A stretch of 11,914 bases of DNA from JALZAQ01 sp038253885 (GTDB lineage: Bacteria; Gemmatimonadota; Gemmatimonadetes; Gemmatimonadales; Gemmatimonadaceae), in NCBI GenBank assembly GCA_038253885.1, contig JBBSGP010000068.1:1-11914 (forward strand). Reading direction: 5' to 3'. Shown in pieces: positions 1-5,499 of the stretch (position 1 is the stretch's first letter; each line of letters opens with the position of its first letter). The notes beneath the pieces were generated by a model. It made no database searches. It was given only the letters and a program-made list of their open reading frames with translations, and was not told the DNA's origin. The position numbers and the translations under genes were made by a program.

Positions 1-263
1 AGATAGGGCGAGGACAGGAGCACGTTCGGCCGTTGATGGGCGCTCAGTGCGGCGAACCAGCGCCCGAGCGCCGTCGCCTGGCGCTCTCCCAGCGCGCTGA
101 GCGGCACATCCACATCGCGCGTCGGAATGTCGATAGTCGGGAGCCCCGCCGCGTCGGCTGCGGCTCGGGCGACGTTGCCCGCGCTCTCGCCATGGCGAAC
201 GATCCACAGAACGTCCGGCCACCGCTGCTCGGAGCGCCGGGTCTTCCCTGTCTCCTTGGTCAT
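1..263 (-). CDS. Histidine phosphatase family protein, N-terminal part (gene continues beyond window)
   Basis: Reading the minus strand from the ATG at 263 gives 87 open codons up to the window edge, so only the N-terminus is visible. Residues 19-27 read LWIVRHGES, the RHG motif of the histidine phosphatase (phosphoglycerate mutase-like) superfamily. H24 would be the phosphorylated catalytic histidine. Further on come the family's LSALGERQA block (about residues 66-74) and a terminal LLSSPY, matching the SSPxxRA segment that carries a substrate-phosphate arginine. Known members are cytoplasmic phosphatases or mutases acting on small phosphorylated molecules or phosphoproteins; the substrate cannot be told from this fragment. 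The 14 residues before the domain are polar and no signal peptide is present. No good Shine-Dalgarno lies before the ATG, so the start is less certain than the family. The gene is divergent from the membrane-protein gene at 365. Confidence 0.85.
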   Translation of the reverse strand, partial: MTKETGKTRRSEQRWPDVLWIVRHGESAGNVARAAADAAGLPTIDIPTRDVDVPLSALGERQATALGRWFAALSAHQRPNVLLSSPY

Positions 264-364
264 GGTAGCCGTCGAGTCAAGACGCGTACCACGCGACAGG
301 AGCATGGCCGCGGAAACCGGACGGAGCCGCGCATCCGTAGGGGATCGAAAGGGAAGGAGGGCTC
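264..364. promoter_or_regulatory. Divergent intergenic region between phosphatase and membrane-protein genes
   Basis: These 101 bases separate two divergent starts and must hold the promoters of both unless transcription enters from elsewhere. A strong purine-rich Shine-Dalgarno (AAGGAGG, 354-360) sits four bases before the ATG at 365 and fixes that start. A TTGACT on the minus strand (280-275) resembles a -35 box but lies too close to the phosphatase ATG to serve it. I found no convincing -10/-35 pair, which is usual for a GC-rich genome. Confidence 0.4.
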
Positions 365-1279
365 ATGATCAGCGGCGAGATGCTGGACGTGGTTCTCGGG
401 ATCGTGCTCGTGTACCTGCTGCTCGGCCTCTGCTGCATGACCGTGACCGAGAGTGTGGCGCGGATCTCACGTGCCCGCTCCCGCACCCTCTTCGCCGCTG
501 TCCGCCGGATGCTGGAGGGTGGAGCGCGGAGTCGGCATGGCGATCCGCGGCTGGTGCCACGCGTCGGAGCGGATACGTTGTACGCGCACCCGCTCATCCT
601 GTCCCTCGAAGCGCCTGGCTCCTCCGGCCGGGCGCGTCCCGCGCACATCCCGCCACGCCTGTTCGCGCTGGCCCTGCTCGACCTCATCGCACCGGTCGAC
701 GCTCGGCATCCCCTCTGCATGGCGCAGATCCGCGCCGCCGTGACGCAGTTGCCGGAGCCACTGCGTCGCTCGATGCTTCTCCTGATCGACGAGGCGGCGG
801 GCGATCTGACGGCGCTGCGCGCGGGCGTCGAGCACTGGTTCGATGACGTCATGGCCCGCACCTCGGCCGTCTATCGGCGATGGGCGCAATCCGTGGCGGT
901 CGGGGTGGCGCTCGTCATCACCGTGCTGACGAACGCTGACACGCTCTCGATCGCACGATCGCTCGCCTCCAGCTCGGCGTTGCGGGGCGCGGCCGTCGCC
1001 ATCGCCACGACGCTCCCCAGGGTAGCGCTGCCGATTCCGGCGGCCGATGCTCGGGCGCTGCTCGATAGCCTCGTCGTTCGTGGCCTGCCTTTGGGGTGGA
1101 GCGCTGCCGTGGTGGGAGAAGGCGCAGTCGCGCACGCCGGGGGTCTCCTCATCACGACGCTCGCGGTGTCACTCGGGGCGCCATTCTGGTTCGCGGTGCT
1201 CGAGGGGCTCGCCGGCGTTCGCTCTGCTGGGCACACCTCGTCGATGCGGCGGCGGAAAGCGCGTGCGCGCGGTGACTAG
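365..1279 (+). CDS. Uncharacterised conserved integral membrane protein (304 aa)
   Basis: The ATG at 365 follows an AAGGAGG ribosome-binding site, so the start is well supported. The protein has an N-terminal hydrophobic helix (about residues 7-26), a central soluble part, a second hydrophobic helix (about 174-189) and a third (about 257-276). The soluble part carries LYAHPLI (72-78) and PPRLFALALLDLI (96-108). Before helix 2 is the amphipathic WFDDVMARTSAVYRRWAQ (158-175), and helix 3 ends in GAPFWF (271-276), followed by a strongly basic tail. From memory this pattern (short N-terminal anchor, YAHPLI, FALALLD, WFDD/YRRxxQ, GAPFWF) recurs in hypothetical membrane proteins of diverse bacteria, but no function is known to me. 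It lies 58 bp upstream of the PQQ dehydrogenase in the same direction, so co-transcription is possible but unproven. The residue segments are conserved-looking rather than catalytic; I assign no activity. Confidence 0.85.
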   Translation: MISGEMLDVVLGIVLVYLLLGLCCMTVTESVARISRARSRTLFAAVRRMLEGGARSRHGDPRLVPRVGADTLYAHPLILSLEAPGSSGRARPAHIPPRLFALALLDLIAPVDARHPLCMAQIRAAVTQLPEPLRRSMLLLIDEAAGDLTALRAGVEHWFDDVMARTSAVYRRWAQSVAVGVALVITVLTNADTLSIARSLASSSALRGAAVAIATTLPRVALPIPAADARALLDSLVVRGLPLGWSAAVVGEGAVAHAGGLLITTLAVSLGAPFWFAVLEGLAGVRSAGHTSSMRRRKARARGD

Positions 1280-1337
1280 AAGAGGCGCTCGTCGCGCACC
1301 GTCTTGCCGGTGGCGCGCCGGGAGCCCATCGTCCCAC

Positions 1338-3704
1338 ATGCACTCTCCGATCTTCCGACACGGCTCGACGGCTCTCGCGGCCATGATCGCCGCCGTCCTC
1401 GCCTGCTCCTGCCGCACCGGTGAGCCAGCGCGCGTCGCGCTTCCGCTCGCGGCCGCCCCCGTCGCACCCGACAGCGATGGCTGGGGTTCCTACGGCCACG
1501 ACGCGGGCGGCTCGCGATTCTCGCCGGTCGCGCAGATCAATCGGGACAACGTCTCCCGGCTCGAGATCGCGTGGGTTTATCGAACGGGCGACTACGCGAT
1601 CGGCGATGGATCCACGCGCTCCGAGTCCACCCCCCTGATGGTGGATGGCACGCTCTTCGTCACCACTCCCTTCGGCCGCGTCATCGCGCTCGACCCGTCC
1701 CGCGGCACGGAGCGGTGGAGCTACGATCCGCGGGTGGATCTCGGGGGCGATTTCGGTGATTTCACCAATCGCGGGGCCTCGACCTGGTTGGACAGCGCGG
1801 CGCGGCCGGGATCGCCCTGCCGGAGACGGATCTTCGTCGCCCCGATCGACGCCAGGCTGATCGCCCTCGATGGCATCACTGGCGCGCTCTGCGTCGGCTT
1901 CGGCGTCAAAGGCCAGGTGAATCTGTCGCGCGACCTCATCAACGAGCCGTCGTGGAAAGGTGAATATCAGGTGACATCGCCGCCGGCGGTGATCGGTGAT
2001 CTCGTGATCGCCGGCTCGGCGATCGCCGACAACGCGCGTGCGAACGCACCCAGCGGCATCGTGCGCGCCTTCGACGCGCGCTCCGGAGCGCTGCGGTGGA
2101 GCTTCGATCCGATCCCGCGAGACTCCGCCCGCGTCGATACGACGAGCTGGAAAGGGACCAGCTTTTCCCACACCGGTGCGGCCAACGCGTGGTCCGTCAT
2201 GGCCGCCGATGCCGCGAGCGACCTGCTCTTCGTGCCGGTGGGTAGCGCCAGTCCCGATTTCTATGGGGGAGAGCGACTTGGGAGCAATCTCTACGCGAGC
2301 TCGCTGGTGGCTCTCCGCGCTTCCACCGGAAAGATCGTCTGGCATTTCCAGGTGGTGCACCACGACCTCTGGGATTACGACGTGCCGGCCCAGCCGACGC
2401 TGTTCACCTTTCAGCGCAACGGGCAGAGCATTCCGGCGGTGGCGCAGGCGACCAAGGTGGGTCATCTCTTTCTTCTCGATCGCGCCACCGGCACGCCGCT
2501 CTTCCCGGTGGAGGAGCGACCGGTGCCGATGAGCACCGTGCCGGGAGAGGAGGCATGGCCAACGCAGCCATTTCCGACTCTGCCGGCGCCGCTGGTGCCG
2601 CAGCGCCTCGGCGCCGATCAGTTGTTCGGGGTGACGCCGCAGGACAAGGCCTGGTGCCGCGCGCGCATCCAGGGGCTCCGCTCCGAGGGCGTCTTCACTC
2701 CGCCGTCGCTCGAAGGGACACTCATCTATCCCGGAAATATCGGCGGCTCCAACTGGAGTAGTGCCGCGCTCGATCCGGGGCGCTCTCTGCTCGTTCTGCC
2801 GACGAATCGGCTGGCGACGATCGTGAAGCTGATCCCGCGCGCCGATTTCGCCGCCACCCGCAGCGGCAATCGCGGCAAGGAAGTCTCGCCGCAAGCCGGC
2901 ACCCCGTACGGCATGGTTCGCGAGTGGCTGCTCTCGCCGAGCGGCGTGCCGTGCAACTCCCCGCCATGGTCGACTCTCACCGCGGTGGATCTGATCACCG
3001 GAGCCGTGCGCTGGCGGGTTCCGCTGGGCTCCCTTCCGCAGCTCGACAAGGTGCCGGGTTCAACGGGCTGGGGCTCGGTGGCGCTGGGAGGTCCGATGAT
3101 CACCGGAGGAGGGCTCGCCTTCATCGCGGCCACGTTCGACCAGCACCTGCGGGCCTTCGATGTGGACAGCGGTCGCGAGCTCTGGTCGGCGGCGTTGCCG
3201 GCGGCGGGTAATGCGACGCCGATGACCTACCGCATCAACGGCCGGCAGTACGTCGTAATCTCCGCCGGGGGCCACGGTACGCTGAAGTCGAAGCAGGGAG
3301 ATTATGTGATCGCTTTCGCGTTGCCGGATCCTGCCGAGCCGCGCCGAGACACGGTCACCGCGGCCGACGCCAGCGGAAAGTACGTGGGCGAGATCATTCA
3401 CCAGCGCCGCCGGATGCCAGCCGTCCTCGAGCTTCGGCAATCCACCGGCGGCTCGCTCGCCGGCGAGCTTCGGGTTGCTGCTCCGGCGCTCTCGGGCACG
3501 GTCACCGGAACGCGCACCGGAAACGCGCTCCGCTTCACGGTGGAGTTCACCTATCCGGAGAAGAGCTGTCGCGGAACGCTCGCCGCGGTGGCGGATCTGG
3601 CGAACGCCGGAAACCTTGTTGTCGGAACGGAGAGCATCTCCGGGGAATGCACGGGGCAGGGGAAGATCGAGCCGGGAACGCTCGCCCTGCGGCGCAGCCG
3701 GTGA
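1338..3704 (+). CDS. PQQ-dependent dehydrogenase, membrane glucose/quinate dehydrogenase type, predicted lipoprotein with extra C-terminal domain
   Basis: This 788-aa quinoprotein should oxidise a sugar, polyol or cyclic alcohol on the outer face of the cytoplasmic membrane and give electrons to quinone. The eight-bladed propeller spans about residues 47-662. It opens with WGSYGHDAGGSRFSPVAQIN and contains HHDLWDYD (341-348) and ATKVGHLFLLDR (371-382). D346 and K373 are 27 residues apart, as are the catalytic D466 and PQQ-contacting K493 of E. coli Gcd. FTPPS (453-457), GGSNW (469-473) and GWGSVALGGPMITGGGLAF (577-595) also fit this family. No vicinal Cys-Cys pair of alcohol dehydrogenases is present. 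Instead of Gcd's five-helix membrane domain, the N-terminus is a lipoprotein-type signal (basic start, hydrophobic 11-22, VLAC at 20-23). The ATG at 1338 was chosen because it gives that signal; the frame stays open upstream, and an ATG at 1383 is possible but leaves too short a signal. Residues about 670-788 are an additional domain. Substrate unknown; no PQQ-synthesis gene is in the window. Confidence 0.92.
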   Translation: MHSPIFRHGSTALAAMIAAVLACSCRTGEPARVALPLAAAPVAPDSDGWGSYGHDAGGSRFSPVAQINRDNVSRLEIAWVYRTGDYAIGDGSTRSESTPLMVDGTLFVTTPFGRVIALDPSRGTERWSYDPRVDLGGDFGDFTNRGASTWLDSAARPGSPCRRRIFVAPIDARLIALDGITGALCVGFGVKGQVNLSRDLINEPSWKGEYQVTSPPAVIGDLVIAGSAIADNARANAPSGIVRAFDARSGALRWSFDPIPRDSARVDTTSWKGTSFSHTGAANAWSVMAADAASDLLFVPVGSASPDFYGGERLGSNLYASSLVALRASTGKIVWHFQVVHHDLWDYDVPAQPTLFTFQRNGQSIPAVAQATKVGHLFLLDRATGTPLFPVEERPVPMSTVPGEEAWPTQPFPTLPAPLVPQRLGADQLFGVTPQDKAWCRARIQGLRSEGVFTPPSLEGTLIYPGNIGGSNWSSAALDPGRSLLVLPTNRLATIVKLIPRADFAATRSGNRGKEVSPQAGTPYGMVREWLLSPSGVPCNSPPWSTLTAVDLITGAVRWRVPLGSLPQLDKVPGSTGWGSVALGGPMITGGGLAFIAATFDQHLRAFDVDSGRELWSAALPAAGNATPMTYRINGRQYVVISAGGHGTLKSKQGDYVIAFALPDPAEPRRDTVTAADASGKYVGEIIHQRRRMPAVLELRQSTGGSLAGELRVAAPALSGTVTGTRTGNALRFTVEFTYPEKSCRGTLAAVADLANAGNLVVGTESISGECTGQGKIEPGTLALRRSR

Positions 3705-3747
3705 GCGATCCGCCTCGGAGCGTCGGCATCCGCCACCGGCCGGCGCG

Positions 3748-4722
3748 ATGAGCTGGCCGATCAGCTTCGAGGACGTGCGCGCGGCGCGCGAGCGGGTGCG
3801 TCCTTTCCTCACGCCGACGCCCCTCCGATCGTATGCGCCGCTGGATGATGCCGTGGGACACGGCATCAGGCTCCTGGTGAAGCACGAGAACCACCAGCCC
3901 ACGAACTCGTTCAAGATCCGGAACGCCTTCTCGGCCATGACAGCGCTCTCGGTCGCGGAGCGGGAGCGCGGCGTGATCGCGGCCACGCGGGGCAACCATG
4001 GGCTGGGGCTTGCATACGCGGGGCGCATTCTCGGAATTCCGGTCACGGTCTGCGTTCCCCGCCGCAACAACCCAGAGAAGAACGAGGCGATGCGCGGATA
4101 CGGGGCTGAGCTGATCGAAGAGGGAGCCGACTACGACGAGGCGGTGACGGTGGCCGACCGTATCGTGCGCCAGCGCGGGCTCACTCTGATCCACTCGACA
4201 AACAACGTGCACATCCTCGCTGGGGCAGCAACGCTGGCGGCGGAGCTGCTCGAGCAGGAGCCTGCGCTGGACGCCATCGTGCTATCGCTCGGAGGAAGCT
4301 CGCAGGTGGTGGGGGCGTTGGTTGTCGCAGCGACGGTGCGGCCGGCGGTGCGGGTGCACGCTGTGCAGGCGTCAGGCGCCTCCGCCGCTTATCAATCCTG
4401 GCGTCAGGGCCATCCCGTCTCCACCGCGAGCGCGGATACCTTCGCCGATGGGATCGCCGTGCGCAGCATGTCGCCCCTCACCTTCCCGGTGTTGCGCGAT
4501 GCGCTCGCGGGATTCGTCACCGTGACCGAGGCCGAGCTGGCGTCGGCGATCCGGCTGATCCTCCGGACCACCCACAATCTGGTGGAGGGCGCGGCGGCTG
4601 CCGGTCTCGCCGGCGTGCGATCATTGGGCGCGGAGCTGGAGGGTCAGCGTGTCGCGATCGTGCTCTCTGGCGGAAACATCGACGAGCGCACGCTCCGACG
4701 GGTGGTGAACGAGGAGATCTGA
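3748..4722 (+). CDS. PLP-dependent threonine/serine dehydratase-like enzyme (fold type II, no ACT domain)
   Basis: This 324-aa cytoplasmic enzyme belongs to the threonine dehydratase/serine racemase family, which deaminates L-threonine or L-serine to 2-oxobutyrate or pyruvate plus ammonia through PLP. K56 in NSFKIRNAF is the PLP lysine (usual form SFKxRGA). GNHGLGLAYAG (82-92) binds the substrate carboxylate. VEGAAAAGLAG (279-289) and LSGGNID (306-312) are the usual C-terminal blocks, with S307 expected at the pyridine nitrogen. The glycine-rich phosphate loop is unusual: LGGSSQVVGA (181-190) where VGGGGLxSG is typical. The length matches the short catabolic type (TdcB, serine racemase, hydroxyaspartate ammonia-lyase) without the isoleucine-sensing ACT domain of IlvA. 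The ATG at 3748 matches the family's N-terminus, although no Shine-Dalgarno is visible. It lies 43 bp after the dehydrogenase and may be translated from the same transcript. The exact substrate is open. Confidence 0.9.
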   Translation: MSWPISFEDVRAARERVRPFLTPTPLRSYAPLDDAVGHGIRLLVKHENHQPTNSFKIRNAFSAMTALSVAERERGVIAATRGNHGLGLAYAGRILGIPVTVCVPRRNNPEKNEAMRGYGAELIEEGADYDEAVTVADRIVRQRGLTLIHSTNNVHILAGAATLAAELLEQEPALDAIVLSLGGSSQVVGALVVAATVRPAVRVHAVQASGASAAYQSWRQGHPVSTASADTFADGIAVRSMSPLTFPVLRDALAGFVTVTEAELASAIRLILRTTHNLVEGAAAAGLAGVRSLGAELEGQRVAIVLSGGNIDERTLRRVVNEEI

Positions 4723-4766
4723 TGTGACGAGGCCCCGCGAATCTCCTCGCGGGGCCTCGTCACATC
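4721..4766. terminator. Perfect 20-bp stem with 6-base loop between convergent genes (probable bidirectional terminator)
   Basis: Bases 4721-4740 and 4747-4766 are exact reverse complements, with the loop ATCTCC (4741-4746). The core GAGGCCCCGCGA is very GC-rich, so the RNA hairpin would be extremely stable from either strand. The left arm starts on the second base of the dehydratase stop codon (4720-4722), and the right arm ends 14 bases before the stop of the convergent ferritin-like gene. This position argues for a shared bidirectional terminator. No run of T follows on either strand, so it is not a textbook intrinsic terminator; it may instead act with Rho or as a 3'-end barrier to exonucleases. 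Confidence 0.8.
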
Positions 4767-4780
4767 GACCCGCGGACCGA

Positions 4781-5380
4781 TCAGCGGGAGCTGCGCGCGC
4801 GGGCGCGCTTGGCGCTTCCCTTCCTGGCGCCGCCGCCGCCGCGGGCCGCCTTGCGCCCATTCGAGCTCTCGGAGCCCGAGGGATGCTCGGCCTGGAGGTT
4901 GATGCTTCCCTCGGCCAGCCGGGTGAGGAGCATGTCGGCATCCTTCTCCTCGTCCAACGTCCTCTGCAGCAGGTTCGCCTGGTCGTCGTAGCCGAGCTCG
5001 CGCGCATAGGTGCGCACCGTGCCGTACCCTGCGATCTCGTAATGCTCGACGTGCTGCGCCGCCGAGATCAGGCCGGCATCCATCACCTCGGGCTCGGCGT
5101 CCTCCTCCATCAGCTCTTTGCCGTCCCCGATCACCCCTTCCATCCCCTTGCACTTCTTTCCGCTCGCCCGCTCACCGAGCTCGCGGCAGATGCGCTCGAG
5201 GCGCCTGGCGTGCTCCTTGGTCACACGCTCGTGGTCCGTGAACGCCTTTTTCAGCTCACGGTTGGTGGCCTTCTTGATCATCTTCGGAAGCGCCTTCAGA
5301 ATCTGGCTCTCGGCGCTGTAGAGGTCTTTGAGCTCCTCGATGTAGAGGTCCCTCAGCGTTTCCATTTCCACTGTTATCAT
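4781..5380 (-). CDS. DUF892 / YciE-like ferritin-fold protein with basic C-terminal tail
   Basis: The 199-aa product matches the DUF892 (YciE/YciF) family, stress-linked four-helix ferritin-like proteins. The first helix is METLRDLYIEELKDLYSAE (6-24), typical of the family. Candidate metal ligands are E15/E16 and E24, E51 and H57 in DHERVTKEHARRLE (49-62), H110/H113/E115 in AAQHVEHYEIAGYG (107-120), and E144/E145 in LDEEKDAD (142-149). After the helical bundle, residues about 168-199 form a disordered Gly/Ser/Arg/Lys tail with a strong positive charge that could touch DNA or other acidic partners (inference). The start is ambiguous: GGAG abuts the ATG at 5380 with no spacing, while the GTG three codons on (5371) has nine bases of spacing from it and the next ATG (5365) has fifteen. 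The family's usual N-terminus fits a start near M6. The gene is convergent with the dehydratase and shares its terminator. Function within the family is not settled. Confidence 0.9.
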   Translation of the reverse strand: MITVEMETLRDLYIEELKDLYSAESQILKALPKMIKKATNRELKKAFTDHERVTKEHARRLERICRELGERASGKKCKGMEGVIGDGKELMEEDAEPEVMDAGLISAAQHVEHYEIAGYGTVRTYARELGYDDQANLLQRTLDEEKDADMLLTRLAEGSINLQAEHPSGSESSNGRKAARGGGGARKGSAKRARARSSR

Positions 5381-5499
5381 CTCCGATCCGGTGAGTGTCG
5401 CTTTTCGGCGAGTTCAGTCGCCGCATCGATACCAATGCAATCAGGGTGCCGCGGCCGACTGTCGGTGCGCAGTTCCCGCCAGCGGTCGTCGTCGGGACC
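5381..5499 (-). promoter_or_regulatory. Gap between propeller gene stop and ferritin-like gene start
   Basis: These 119 bases follow the stop of the minus-strand propeller gene and precede the minus-strand ferritin-like gene, so they should contain the latter's promoter unless the two are co-transcribed. A minus-strand TGGTATCGAT (5434-5425) is a loose extended -10 look-alike without a clear -35 partner. I see no strong hairpin with a U-tract that would terminate the upstream gene. Confidence 0.25.

Noticed and set aside
1276..1329. Short minus-strand frame MGSRRATGKTVRDERLF in the gap before the dehydrogenase
   Set aside because: It has only 17 codons, no ribosome-binding site and no recognised match, and it overlaps the membrane-protein stop; chance is enough to explain it.
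1047..1337. Upstream extension of the dehydrogenase frame by 97 codons
   Set aside because: It overlaps the membrane-protein gene, is Arg/Ser-rich and would bury the lipoprotein signal; the ATG at 1338 explains the N-terminus better.
1152..2894. 580-codon open frame on the minus strand opposite the PQQ dehydrogenase
   Set aside because: The sense frame encodes an unmistakable quinoprotein. The antisense product is low-complexity Arg/Gly/Ala with no known motif.
3475..3747. Upstream extension of the dehydratase frame by 91 codons
   Set aside because: This part overlaps the dehydrogenase C-terminus in another frame and has Arg/Ser-rich composition; the family's N-terminus starts at the ATG at 3748.
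5448..5470. Small CCGAC/GTCGG palindrome after the leftward propeller gene
   Set aside because: With a realistic loop the stem is only about four base pairs and no U-tract follows, too weak to call a terminator.
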